Origin: Imbricaverruca yamaguchii | Taxonomy: Eukaryota > Arthropoda > Thecostraca > Neoverrucidae | Length of the DNA: 64,000 nt | Assembly (NCBI GenBank): GCA_034440575.1 | Contig: JAOTOL010001621.1 | Coordinates: 2,797,501-2,861,500, forward strand | Direction: 5' to 3' | Part shown: in pieces, positions 23,451-34,205 of the stretch | How positions within the stretch are numbered: position 1 is the stretch's first letter | How the letters are laid out: every line of letters starts with the position of its first letter | Program-made: the position numbers and the translations under genes | The notes under the pieces: model-generated | Told to the model about the DNA's origin: nothing | Databases searched by the model: none | Seen by the model: only the letters and a program-made list of their open reading frames with translations

Positions 23451-23672
23451 TTATCCCTCGCACGGCTCGGGGGGATTAGATGCCTACCCCCCTCAGGTTT
23501 TCCCGCGCCAGCGGGGAAAGTGCGCGCGGCAGCGCGCTAAAATTTGTCATGCCTTACCATTAGCTATTTTTACATGTTCTTTAAACAAAGAATATAGTCG
23601 GGTCATCAAATGTCACCGAGTTATCGCGGGTCAAGTGAGGTCACCTCCAACAATACTTAAGTAGTCGCCATG
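23451..23672 (-). mobile_element. Family A-like fragment (A9) inside LINE
   Basis: It starts TTATCCCTCGCACGGCTCGG, an altered family A right end, and continues through CCCTCAGGTTTTCCCGC to GGGTCAAGTGAGGTCACC, the half-site cluster. It then stops where the LINE resumes. It is more diverged than the other A copies and may be a separate subfamily. Confidence 0.55.
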
Positions 23673-24035
23673 CACAGTAAAGCTTCCTGGTGACTTCCTC
23701 ATTTCTGTATGATACATTCCTATTTATTGCCCCGAGCATTCTCAGTGCCTTCTTCCTGGCTTCCTTGGTCTGTTCTGATGCCCCCAACTTTGTGTTTAGA
23801 ATAACACCTAAATACTTCTCCTGTTGGGTCACTGATATCACTTGGCCACCTATCAAGTATGGAGCCTTCATATGCTGCTTACCTACATGCATGATTTTGC
23901 ACTTATCAAATTAAATTTCATTTGCCATTCTTCGGACCACTTAACAAGATCGTCTAAGTCATTTTGCAACGAGATATGCTCATCTTGACCTGTTATAGGA
24001 ACTACATTTGCCCTTTTCCAGTCTGTCGGAATTGC
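23673..24035 (-). pseudogene. LINE reverse transcriptase, post-palm part (CR1-like)
   Basis: Readable motifs are DWKRANVVPI, LQNDLDDLVKWSEEWQMKFN, EKYLGVILNTKLGASE and KALRMLGAINRNVSYRNEEV, matching the thumb region of CR1 elements. It breaks at KLY, exactly where the foreign sequence at about 23305-23672 begins, and resumes at 23300. Confidence 0.75.
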
Positions 24036-24045
24036 ATTATGTTGA

Positions 24046-24110
24046 TTGATTGATTATTTGGGCTTAAGGGCGCGTCGACTACTAAGGTCATTTTGTGCCC
24101 AGAATTTCAT
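24046..24110. repeat. SINE-like short repeat, copy 1
   Basis: GATTATTTGGGCTTAAGGGC followed by GCGTCGACT resembles GTTATTTGGGCTTTAGGGCA followed by CATCGATT at 52162-52195. It sits close to the internal deletion of the CR1-like LINE. The family is unknown. Confidence 0.4.
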
Positions 24111-24741
24111 TATGTGAAACAGATCTACAAAATATACCATGTGGAAATGCCAGTTCGTTTTCAGCTTCTCGCAATACCCTAGCACAAATTTCATCAGATC
24201 CTGCTGCCTTGTTTGGCTTAATTTTCCTGATATGATTGAAAACATCACTATCAATGAAATCAACATCATTTATCCCATCACATGTCACTGAACTATGGTG
24301 TACGGTCGGCAGATTGGTCACATCATCCAATGTAAACACTGATTTAAACTGCTTGCTCAGCTCCTCAACCATCTCACTATCCTCACCCAATATAGTCCCG
24401 TTTACTTCCAGTGGACCAATTGTGCTAGAAACTATACTCAGCTTGTAGAAACTAAAGAACTGTTTAATGTCCCCATTACAGTTTATAGCTAAATCCAGTT
24501 CTTTTGCTCGCTTGGCTGCTCTGGTTTTTTGCTTCACAGTGTCTCTAGCTTTTCGATACGCCTTTAGATTAACATTTGAGGCTTCTTTAAAGACTCTAAA
24601 TGCAGTTTTATTTGCCTTAATTGCTTTTATCAAGTCTGGTGTAGGCCATGCTGGCTTTCCTACCCTTCTTCTGCGTCTTGGCTTTTGGGGGACATGTCTA
24701 ATTTGTATTTCCTTCAAGTAAGATTTTAACTTTTCCCACAT
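24088..24741 (-). pseudogene. LINE reverse transcriptase, N-terminal part (CR1-like)
   Basis: The 217-codon frame carries KPAWPTPDLIKAIKANKTA, a basic linker, SKQFKSVFT and IRKIKPNKAAGSDEICARVL. That is the usual run into CR1 reverse transcriptase. Just after it the catalytic palm is absent. The sequence passes from a WKRANVVPI-like motif (about 24000-24035) directly to a LQNDLDDLVKWSEEW motif (about 23940-23985). The QGSVLGP and YADD blocks are therefore deleted. Confidence 0.8.
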
Positions 24742-24800
24742 TTCACAGGCATTTAAATTGGATAATTATTTTTCCCATCTGATGGCACTTAAAGCCGCTC

Positions 24801-25226
24801 TCATGCAGTCAAAGTCTCTATTCTGTTTCTACTGATTTCCTCACAAATCACCTTGTCAAGCTCCAGTTGCTGAGGATGTGGCAGGGTTCCTGATCGGTAG
24901 AAAGCTCCTCTCCTCAGAGTATTGCTGTTGCCTTTTCCCACAGTGACATCAAGCCAAATGGACTCCACATACACATTTTTATCCCCAACTGCTACTTTTT
25001 GAGAACTGAATAAGCTATTCATGTAGAGCATTACACCACCCCCTTTCATTGCTGGACCCCTATTGCAAGAAAACATATTGTATCCCTGGATCTCATAGTC
25101 CTGCGAATGATCTCCAAAATACCCTTCACTGACCCTTCCATGCCTCCGTAATGCAAACAAAATCTTGTTCCTCCTCAGCAACATAACACTTGAACTCATT
25201 AAATTTGGACCGGATACTCTGAGCAT
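24801..25226 (-). pseudogene. LINE endonuclease fragment (CR1-like)
   Basis: The frame contains DYEIQGYNMFSCNR, then KGGGVMLYMNSLF and VESIWLDVTVG. These match the middle of AP-type endonucleases of CR1-group LINEs (GY, R, GGGV.LYV). The N-terminal catalytic part is scrambled and the frame ends before the final catalytic SDH block. In a live element it would nick target DNA. Confidence 0.75.
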
Positions 25227-25292
25227 TAAACATCATACACTTAACAAATGCTCCAAAACCACCTTTGGATTGTTCTGCTTAACGTGCGAGTG

Positions 25293-25426
25293 TTAAGCAA
25301 CGCGCTGGTCATTTATAAGCATGGACGCAAGCAATGGCGTATATCGTCCGGTAAAATCTGGTGTTATGTACGCCACACCGGAGGGGTGGGCGGATTTCGC
25401 CCAACCCCCTCCAAGGCGCGTGTTAG
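25293..25426. mobile_element. Short TTAA-type element D2
   Basis: It lies between the right TTAA of B1 and the left TTAG of C1. The ends TTAAGCAACGCGC and the complement of GCGCGTGTTAG are partly inverted copies. A strong palindrome (GGAGGGGTGGGCG, loop, CGCCCAACCCCCTCC) spans 25380-25412. It is about 130 bp, non-coding. Confidence 0.45.
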
Positions 25427-26249
25427 CCCTCGCCCGTATAGGGGGTGCAACCCCCCTCAGGTTTTCGTGAATTCCTTTCAAACCGATGACCGGATTGCTC
25501 TGAGATTGTCAGTACCCTCTGGGGCAACCTTTTGACGACTTTTGGTGATTTTTTTTCGATGCCATATCAGGTCACGGAGTTATGAGGTCATAAAGGGGAG
25601 CACCTCTGACCAGTTTTCAACAAATACGTGATTATCGCATGTATTTGTTTAACGTACTTAGCGTAATTATGGGCATATAATGGAAAATACGGATGCCCAG
25701 ATGGGTTTCCATTCACAAATAATGTTCCAAAAGTCGGCGGCCTCGGTTGACCTCGGTTGGCCTCGTCTGACCTTTCGACCTTGTTTACCTACCCTACGGT
25801 AATTTGTCGTTCTGAATTCGAATTCAGCGTCCATTTTTACCCTAGGAAACGTTAAACTTAGGAATTTGAACCACTATTCGAAACGTTGGATGTATGGGGT
25901 CATGTCTTTGACCTCATTTGGTGCATTATATATCGCTCCGATGACATCGTGTAACATGTCGTTATGTTCGTAAGGTCCAAAGAAACATATTTCCTGGAAT
26001 TTCGTGGATATTTATTCAGTAGTTTCGATACAACTGACGATTTTCTTAGGAAAATAAAGTAAATCCATTTTAAACATTTGACCTGACCTGGAAGGTTAAC
26101 CATTGACCTTAGAAGGTCATACTGAATTCCAATTGCGAGATCTCGGCCAGATCTATAATTTTGGTTCATAGTTCGTTTTCGCCAGGGGGGTCGTACCCCG
26201 CCCCCATACGACAGAAAGTGGTATAATGTCGTATACTGGCGAAGGTTAA
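25423..26249 (+). mobile_element. TTAA-ended element, family C copy C1
   Basis: The left end is TTAGCCCTCGCCCGTATAG, with GGGGGTGCAACCCCC just inside. The right end is GTATACTGGCGAAGGTTAA, with GGGGGGTCGTACCCC just inside. The ends are inverted copies of each other. TGACCT/AGGTCA words occur near 25570-25590, 25740-25790, 25905 and 26080-26120. The sequence right of 26249 repeats the terminal words (CCTCGCCAGTATAC), so the junction is a palindrome and another end may begin there. Non-coding. Confidence 0.7.
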
Positions 26250-26807
26250 CCCTCGCCAGTATACAAACATGTAGTCAGTGATGTGATAGTTTGCTCGCCA
26301 ATAGCAACTCTGATATAAATGAAACTGGCTAGGACTCATTTTACACCCTAGGTATCATTGGAATCAATGGGTTGATCTAAACATGAATTGTGATCGATGG
26401 TGGGGATACGTTATTGACGGTAAACTTAGCGAACCCAATTTCGTATCAACGCGCACATGGAAGGGCTCTTCACATGGGCATCGGATGGTCGGTGTAGATC
26501 CGACCCCCTATGGTCTCGGAAACTACTGAAGCGGGAAGCATATAATTTCGAGGGTAGATTGCAGCTGTATTGAAGCCGTGAGGTCTAGTGCAGACGTACC
26601 AGCCGTGAGGTCGGTGACCCGCTCAGTAAAACTTTCCAGACCGTCTTGATGCCCCCGGCGGCTTCGCGCTGCGCGTAGCCTAAAGGGGAATACAAATGTA
26701 CTCCATCAATCAAGAACAAGGACCCGATCCGAAACTCTAGCAGTGGCTGGAGAAAAAAGGAGGCGGGGCTACTGAAGGGAAGAAAATTTGGCAGCCACAC
26801 AGAAGGG

Positions 26808-26875
<68 letters not shown>

Positions 26876-29419
26876 CTCGGACGCAACTCGGGAAAACTCT
26901 CCCAAAAGGACCCACTCAGGGTACAACAGTTACAGTTAGATAGAGATCGTTCAAATGGAGGCAGATGTGACGTGAAGTGCCGGGCGGCGAAGAGTGACGG
27001 ACGACTGGAGGGCGACCACCGTCGGGAATGCGAGTGTCATACGTCTGACATGTCTTCCTATTTACCAAACCTTGCCGAACCAATTTAAATTATGTTACGC
27101 AGCTTCTGCCTCATCAACCTAATTAATTGCTGAAGGGAGCGACCTGTCTCATGGGGGGGGGTGCAAGTATAATAAATTCAGGATGGGTAGGAAGTGTGTG
27201 GCATTCGAGGACGGAGATCAGATATGTCGAGTAGTGTATGAGCAGTGCGTGTGCGGAATGTGATGCTGTGTATGTAAGTGTAAACATATTAGACTAAGCA
27301 TATAAATTATGTGGTGGCATCAGCAGAGACTGGTGGTAGCAGTTCGCCAGTGATGGACAGGAGGAGCGGCAGAGCAGGGCCGGATAAAGTAAGACATCGA
27401 GTGTTGTAGCACAATCATGCTTGGAACAACTTCTGTCTTCCTCTTCCCATCCAGTTACGTTTGGCCTTTAGACTAACAGGAGTACAAACAATACTATAGC
27501 TACCCCACCTGTCGCGGTGCAGCCCTTTCTTTGCAGTCCAAACTTTACCTGAACTCAAAGGATACCCTTCAGCTGTGCGTTCACAGGCGAACTTACGTGA
27601 GGGACCAGATAACATGTAGGTCAAATTCCGAGGGGGCGAGTACCGACGGCAGTCAGCGACCATCCGTGGGAACTAACGTAAGGGATGACGTCAGGGATAC
27701 GACCCTCCCATACCCACGGTAGCGTAGTAAATACCTCAACGACCCGTTGGACGGAGGGGAGGGTAATTATGTCTTAGCTGAAGAACGATCCGGGCTACGG
27801 GGCTGAGGGGCGTGTGCCACAGTTTTCGTTGAGGGGTACATGTCACGCTTTTCCCTTGGATGGAAGAGAACGATGCCGCGGGTTCCCGGCGCAGGTCACT
27901 GTGTACCTGATATTAATTTGTTATATGAAGTAAATTAACAAGCGATGATGGCGACCTGCGAGCCGTCGGCTTATGGACTGAATGTTTCCGAGTAATGGTA
28001 CTAAGTGTTCAAGCCAGTTTAAATTGTTTAGAATATTAATGTTACATATATGATCTGTGTTTTGATATTGTGTAATTGCGAGAGGGTTCAATGAACGGAC
28101 ACTTCGAGGACATTAATTCACCTGCTCTTGATCTTTGACCGCAAAATATCGCTGGCCTCTGCGACCCAGGGGTGCAGATGAGGGGGCGAGCATAGTATGC
28201 ATGTGGCAGGGGCCCATAAAGGGGCCGCCACATTGAGTTCACCGGAAGTCTGGCGCCCGGGTATAGGCAAAACACTGCCAGGAAATTTATCCACCCCCGT
28301 TCTCTGTATGTGGACACGGATGGTACAGAGTTTCGGGGGACGCACGGACTGGTTTGGCATGCCGTAAGCCCCGAGGCCAAAATTGTAGGGCCAGCTAGGT
28401 TATATAAACGACCAGGGGACGTGCCCAACGAGGTAGGGATCCATGCCCGCCCGTGGACGCGTTGACTTGGTCGCAAGTGTACGACGAATAAGGCCCGGCG
28501 CGGCATCGATAGACTTTAAGGCTAGGTATGTCGGTCAAAGATACCAGAGCACTTGTATCAGCCCTCGGAGCCAGTACGATGAGCCCCCTCGTTGCGGTTC
28601 AGACTTTGTCCATGCGAGGAACGCTGCCAATAATGGCTAGGTCAGCTATGATTGGCAGTGAAAGGTTTGCTTCTTCAGCCAACGTACCGTCAAAAATAGA
28701 GCAATTGTCTGTCGATCCATTTGTTTGTGTACCGCTGAAGGGGGCGGGTCGGGAGATAAATTTTGGGACCAAGCAATTCATTAATTAATAAAGAGACCAT
28801 AAATGGGGCGAGCGAAAGTGAAGTGAATGAGGAGAGTTAATGTGAGTTGGTAGCTTTTAGTTTAGGATCAGCGGAAGCCGATTGGGGCTCAATACACGCA
28901 CCTATGGCGTGCGGTACATTGTACAACATTATGCTATTACTAGCGTCCAATAAGTCCCAATATGGTGTCAATGAAACCAATGGCAAATTTCATTCTCATC
29001 AATTCTCTAGTGCAACTTATTAATTAAAATCTGGCTAAAGACACTCACTTACCTATATGGTGTTCCCAAAACTTTGACCTCGCACGTATATAAATTTGTG
29101 TTAGGGACGGTAGCTCAAACCAACATCACGTCGGCTGAGGTTTGGGGAATGTGTGGTGGAGGTGGCGAGGAAACACAGCACAATACACCACTGACAGGCA
29201 CAATCAGCAAATGAGTGCTTTAGGTTAAGCCTTCAATAAGTTAAAGTAGTTCAGTCAGTTGCAGTCGAGTTTAGGCCAGGGTTAGCGAATAACATTCACA
29301 CACCCATACCGCTCACCCCCGCACTCCCGCACCCCCACAACACCCCGCACCCACACCCACCACCACCCAGACACCCCACCGACAGCAGAGCCGCCACTCC
29401 TACATAACCTTTTGTGTCC
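26250..29419. other. Unassigned region
   Basis: Apart from a (CT)n microsatellite at 26813-26871 and a C/A-rich patch at 29310-29395, no element or gene was recognised. Frames of up to 154 codons (for example 28042-28506, minus) have no recognisable motifs. Confidence 0.4.
26813..26871. repeat. (CT)n microsatellite
   Basis: About 58 bp of pure CT dinucleotide following a C run. Confidence 0.98.
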
Positions 29420-31290
29420 CGACGTCATTTGCTTGAATTCCTAGCTCTGGTTTCAGCGACCTCGACACTTTTGGTGCTCCAATACGTTTTGGAGGCCGTT
29501 GGCGTCATTGTTTGTGGCCCAAAGTGATTATCCATGTCCGGGTTGTTTTTCGTTTCCCCGGCTTCATTTGTGTCCCAATGATACTGTTGGGGAACAGTAT
29601 GACCTGTCGTGCCACTAGAGTGATTTTCATGGTCCGTGCGTTATTTTTTTATACCCCAGGCTCAGGTTTATGTTCAAGGGCCCGACCGGATCTTTTGGGT
29701 CCTATATCGTGATTTTTATGTACCACTACGACTCCCACCATTTATTATGGGCTTCTTCTTGCAAATTGTAGGCCTCATCTCGCGACTTAGGGGGCCTCGT
29801 GTCATTTCCCGGAGCCTCTTTGCCGGTTTTGGATGCCTCCTCGTGTGTCCTACCCTTCTCCATATTCAATATTCCTCCTATCCCATCTTGAAGAGGCTCC
29901 CCTACATCCTAAGGCCCCTTTAACATAACACGAAGCTTCCTCTCGTATTTCATGGGCATTCTCTGCTAAATAATGGACCTCCCGCCATACTCCGTAGGCC
30001 TCCTCCTTTGTCGTGGCAAAGCCTTACACGTCTTGAGTGATCTTCAATTTTATAAACCTCATCTCCTTCCATACCTGCTATCACTCCAATCTTAGGGGCC
30101 TCCTCTCATTTCCTGGGAACTCCTTCCGGTCTTCGGAGCCTCAGTCAGTCTTGGAGACGTTCTACTCCGTCTTAAGGGACTCCTTGGCGTCCGGCTGTGA
30201 CCTCCTTTCCTCTTCTAGAAGTCTTCTTTTTTTCAAATTGGTGGCCTCCTATTAAGTCTGGGGCCTCCTCCTCTGTATTTCTATTTGTTATTTGCCAATT
30301 TTAATGGTGGCCTCTTATCTCTTGGTAGACTCCTGTTCTCTCCCAGGTTCCCCCTTCCAAATTGCAGGCAACCATTCATATCTCAGCTGCCTTGTCGATT
30401 CCTGGGAACATTCTTACCCGCCTTGGACTGCCTCCTTTCTCGTCTGGGAGCCATCTCTCTTATCTAATGAACTTTCTCTCCTATTGTATGGGCCTCCGAA
30501 ATCATCATGGGGTCTCATTTCCAATCATATGTCGTCCACTTCCGAATTAGGTGCCTCCTGCCACGCTTTCTGGATCATCATTTTCTACCTGGGTGGAGCC
30601 TTTCCCGTCTTGTGGCCTGGTTTTGCGACTCCGAAACTTCATCTCATATCCACCGGCTTTCTCTTCCGCCTTAGGACCTCCTCTCATTTTCTTGGACCTC
30701 CCTTCCCCTGTTGGGGACTCATTTGCAATTCTGGGGGCCTCCGTGCCAATTGTTGGCACTCTCTTGATTGCTGTGGATTCCTGTCCTCTCCTAGGTGACT
30801 CCTTTTTCAAATTAGGAGCCTCCTCTCACGTCTTGGGGGCCTCCTCACCTCATTAACCTCTTAGCAGGGTGATTTTGCATCATAGTCCCAAATCTTCTCT
30901 CCTGGGTCTTGCTCTTCCAAAATATGGTCCTCATCTCGCTGGTCTCAGTGGCCCTTCATTTCTGCGGAGACCTTCTTACACATCTTGGGGCTCGCTCTTG
31001 CATCCGGCGAACTCTCTCCAATCATTCCTTATGTTCTATTGTAGTGGCCTCCTCTTCTATCTTCGGGGGATTCGTTTCCATTAAGAATATTCTGCCACCG
31101 ATCGGAAAATTTCTTGTCTAACCTAGTGTGTTCTTGTCCGTCTCGGGTGCAACCTTTTCATCCTAGGGGCCTCCTCCCGATATCTGTTCTCCGTCTCGTA
31201 TAGGGACATGATGATATTTTTTTCGGGGGCCTCGCTGCCAGTCTGGGTACCTCCTTGACAGCTTATCTTCTGTCTCCTCGGCCTCCCTGC
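29420..31290 (+). repeat. Decayed minisatellite, period about 20-21 bp
   Basis: Words such as GGGGCCTCCTCTC, GGGGACTC, CTTGGGGCCTCC and TCTTGG recur every 20-21 bases over nearly 1.9 kb (clear at 30715-30850). This implies some 85-90 degenerate units. The overlapping frames of up to 168 codons come from this repeat. A similar decayed array in the same orientation lies at 63790-64000. Confidence 0.6.
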
Positions 31291-31299
31291 TCACCTTTT

Positions 31300-31418
31300 T
31301 TCCCTGTGCATTTCCGGATTAGGATCTCCCCAAAATTCGGTGGGGGCTGGGGGTGCCCCCAGCCTGACGGCTTGGGGCAACCGCCGCAGGCTCCCCCACC
31401 CCGGTGGCGACGCCACTG
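31300..31418 (-). mobile_element. hAT-like terminal fragment
   Basis: Read on the minus strand, it starts CAGTGGCGTCGCCACC and continues with GGGGTGGGGGAGCC and a hairpin-forming CTGGGGGCACCCCCAG. The same start occurs at 53761 (CAGGGGCGTCGCCACC). No partner end was found. The LINE begins shortly after it. Confidence 0.5.
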
Positions 31419-31519
31419 GTTGTGGCTGGCGGCGATGAACGTGCATTGTCCGCTCAGAGCTTCCACATTGCAGCACATGGTGCCCGTGGGTAGGTGACAG
31501 TTCGGACCTGCTGCAGTTC

Positions 31520-32227
31520 ATGCGTCATCGCGACCAGGCTTTCCAGACTCGGCAGAGCTATCGGACCAAATTTGATTTGCTAGTTTATCGGAAGCTTGGG
31601 AACCGTTTGAACTCTGCGTTCGCAAATGCCAGGTGTGACTGTGTGCGCGCAACCGTACCAATTACTGGCGATGTATCCGGAACCTTGTGCTCCAACCAGC
31701 CGGAGGAGGGGAGGGAGCCGTGAGGGGCCTGGCAGCGAAGTTGGCAGGCGAATTTAATCCTCACTTTGCTTCCGTGAGCCCACGCATTGCTGCCGGTCTA
31801 GTTGCTGGCAACGACGGCGTTCCCCTCATGCGTCAACGACCACCTTGCGTGACTACCACCGGCCTCTGGCTACATCGGGTGGCCCTGCCCGAGCTATTTA
31901 GAGCGATACGTAGCATGTCTTCGTCGAGAGCGTTGGCATCGATGGCGCAACACTGCACGTTTTCCGCAAATGTTTTCCGGTTCTCTGGCCTCACCCACTT
32001 CACCTTATTAACACTTCAGTCGTCTCCTGTGTATTCCCTGCGTCGTGGAAAACTGCCTCGTTTGTTCCACTTCACAAATCTGGGCCTCGCGATGTCGCCA
32101 GTAACTTTTGTCCAATCTCTATTGTGCCAGTCTTATCCATGTTACGTTAAAAAGTAGTCTGTGCCCAGCTGTCGTCTTATCTGGTCACTAATCACATTCT
32201 TTCCTCCTCCCAGTAAGCCTACAGGCC
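31520..32227 (+). pseudogene. LINE pre-RT and RT N-terminal fragments
   Basis: MRHRDQAFQTRQSYRTKFD resembles the RD-rich linker before LINE RT. A second frame gives LAGEFNPHFASVSP and then FRAIRSMSSSRA. A third gives FPASWKTASFVPLHKSG, NFCPISIVPVLS and AYRPCHSTE, which are RT blocks 0-2. Two frameshifts and at least two stops separate these parts, so the product is dead. Confidence 0.75.
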
Positions 32228-33016
32228 ATGTCATTCGACGGAGAACGCCTGGTCGACACTGTCGAGTGGATCACACGTCGCGTTGACACTGGTCACATCG
32301 CTTCACATCGCTGCATCACCATCGACCTGAGCAAAGCATTCGACAACATCGACCATGGTATCCTCCTGCGTAAGCTCCAGTGGTACGACGTCGACCCGAG
32401 GTGGTTTCATAGCTACCTTATTGACCGGCGGCAGGTGATAAGTGGAGGCTCTTTATCCCTTTCGCTATCCCATGGCGTCCCTCAGGGATCCCTTGTTGGT
32501 TCCTTGCTCTTTAGCATCTTCATGAATAACCTGCACGCGTGTATTCCATACGGACGTCTGGTATCATATGCTGACGACACCCAACTGCTAGATTTTGTAC
32601 ATCCTGATGACTTACCCGTTCTTAAATCCCGGCAGGAGAACACCATCCTTGCTATTCTGTCCCACTTCACATCCAACGCCTTGAAGATAATCTCCACTAA
32701 AACTATCCTACTACTCGTCGGCACGGTCCAAGCCCGCCAAAAAAAAAACACATCCTACCAAATCAACATTGGCAGTCACGTTCTAACACCCTCGCCATTC
32801 GTGAAGATGCTGGAAGTCATCATTGACTGCACCCTATCCTGGGAGGAGCACAAATCCCACGCTGTCAAAAAGTGGAACTCCATCTTGTTCTGTCTTCACA
32901 ATATCCGTCACCATCTCACAACCGAATCACGAAGACTCCTAATTCAGCCTCACGTCTTCCCACACATCCTATGCTTCTTCACCGTCTGGGGAGAGGATGC
33001 CCAATGTCACCTCTGA
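32228..33016 (+). pseudogene. LINE reverse transcriptase core
   Basis: The 262-codon open frame holds the catalytic RT motifs: DLSKAFDNIDHGILLRKL (block with the first Asp), HGVPQGSLVGSLLF, and VSYADDTQLL (YADD). The thumb-region words VKMLEVIIDCTLSWEEH follow. It is the longest non-repetitive frame in the window. VGSLLF replaces the usual LGPLLF, and the frame is open to neither the fragments before it nor the tail after it. The RT would have copied the element's RNA at the target site. Confidence 0.85.
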
Positions 33017-33400
33017 AGAGTGCAGAAGGCGATCAAATTCTGGGCCAGGATCGTCCCAGGGGCTCGCCATCGTGATCATATCTCGCCGACAGTGGCAACG
33101 CTGGGCTGGCGTGGTGTCCGTGAACTCGTCACCCACCGCGAAAACATCGCCGTGTTTAGAGCCCTGAGTGATCCGCGAGTCCCACCCGAGGTGATCGTTC
33201 TCCGTTCCGCCGGCGGTCAGATGTCTCCTGGCACTCCACCAGTGCGACAGTGGCTGGGGCGCTGGAGCCACCGCTTTTCCGCCTCAGCATGTCACGTAGT
33301 CTTCTTCTCCCGGGCAGCCTCGGCCGCCGCCGGCTACTTCCACTTCTCCGACACGGGGCGAGTACGTCGAGATGCTCAACAACGACGTCTTTTAAATTGA
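33017..33400 (+). pseudogene. LINE polyprotein C-terminal tail
   Basis: RRVQKAIKFWARIVPGARHR, then ISPTVATLGWRGVRELVTHR, match the tail downstream of RT in L2/CR1-like elements (VQ..A...I.G.......LGW..V). A stop near 33014 separates it from the RT core. The frame ends RRLLN then stop at 33398-33400. Confidence 0.7.
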
Positions 33401-33547
33401 CATTACGTGTTCGGTTTTCCCTGTATGCTGTTATTATACTGCTTCCATATCCATGTTTGTTAAATGTATCTGACTGTAATTTAACTGAAACCAAATATTC
33501 ATCCATTTTATGGAATCGGCTTGTTGCACTCGCAAATATAAACACAA

Positions 33548-33745
33548 ATGCAGGCTCCTTCAGCCTGACACGTAAACATGACGAGGTGGAAGGAACAGTT
33601 GCGTCCTACAGGCTCCTTCAGTCTGACACGGAGCTGACACGGAGACATGACGAGGCGACAGGGAACAGTTGCATCCTGCTTCTTCAGCCTGACATGGAGA
33701 CATGCCGAGGCGGAGGGAACAGCTGCGTCCTACGGGCCCCTCCAG
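33548..33745 (+). repeat. Degenerate tandem repeat, about 60-68 bp, three units
   Basis: CTCCTTCAGCCTGACACG, CTCCTTCAGTCTGACACGG and CTTCTTCAGCCTGACATGG mark three units. Each is followed by ACATGACGAGG-like and GGAACAGTTGCGTCCT-like words. Confidence 0.8.
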
Positions 33746-34091
33746 CGTGTTTCAGCTGACGCCGAACCAGAGTCCAGTTATATCACCAATTTAGATTGTT
33801 TGTATTCGATTGGTTCTGAATAACCTCGACGTAGTCAACCTGATGGTAACGGGTCACGCTGATCTCATTTCGAGTTGCTTTATGGTAAATGATAAAACCA
33901 GCTGATTTTTGGGTGATAGGATATCCTCTCACCTGACGAATTGCTCGGACACCTGCTATGTTCGCTCCCTGTGAACATTTAGATACGAATACACTGCTGA
34001 TGAGATTCGTCATATCCTACTGTATACCTGCAGGACTGGAGACGCTTCTGTACAAGTACCGATCGACATAGAGGTGGCGATCGAAGACCCA
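33746..34091. other. Unassigned spacer
   Basis: No gene or repeat was recognised. Confidence 0.5.
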
Positions 34092-34205
34092 CTGTCTGTC
34101 AGCCGTCCCCTATTGTCTGTCAGCCGTCTTCTCTTGTACGTCAGCCGTCTTCTCTTGTGTGTCAGCTGTTTTCTATTGTCTGTCATCCGTCTTCTCTTCT
34201 CTGTT
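34092..34205 (+). repeat. 21-bp minisatellite
   Basis: About 5.4 units carry TGTCTGTCAGCCGTCTTCTCT with minor changes. Confidence 0.9.

Larger units (their letters stand above)
22716..25281 (-). mobile_element. CR1-like non-LTR retrotransposon, inserted in B1
   Basis: Read on the minus strand, the order is endonuclease, RT N-terminal part, RT C-terminal part and a short 8-bp tail repeat (ATGTCTTT on that strand) at 22716-22741. ACGT at both junctions (22712-22715 and 25282-25285) may be a short target duplication. The element is dead: the RT palm is deleted, an A-like fragment and another 150 bp interrupt it at about 23305-23672, and stops are frequent. Class is assigned from protein motifs and the short tandem tail typical of CR1-group elements. 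Confidence 0.8.
21675..25296 (+). mobile_element. TTAA-ended element, family B copy B1, split by a CR1-like LINE
   Basis: The left end is TTAACACGCGCACGTCCGG with a GGGGGCAGATA motif. The right end, beyond the inserted LINE, reads ACGTGCGAGTGTTAA, the complement of TTAACACTCGCACGT. Comparison with B2 shows that only 22716-25281 is foreign. The interior has repeated CATGACCTTGACCTGA words near 22290-22380. Without the insert it is about 1,050 bp. No coding capacity. Confidence 0.8.
31490..33400 (+). mobile_element. Second non-LTR retrotransposon (L2/CR1/jockey-like), 5' truncated
   Basis: Successive frames give the pre-RT basic linker, the complete RT domain and the C-terminal tail of a LINE polyprotein, in order and on one strand. 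The endonuclease is absent, consistent with 5' truncation. Frameshifts occur near 31715 and 31990, and stops near 32155 and 33014. There is no clear tail repeat. The exact clade cannot be fixed without alignment. Confidence 0.8.

Noticed and set aside
27415..28800. Possible LTR retrotransposon
   Set aside because: GC-rich frames suggested one, but no direct terminal repeats, primer-binding site or polyprotein motifs could be found.
30292..30856. 168-codon frame with hydrophobic segments
   Set aside because: It sits in the decayed 20-21 bp minisatellite and several overlapping frames have the same repetitive composition.
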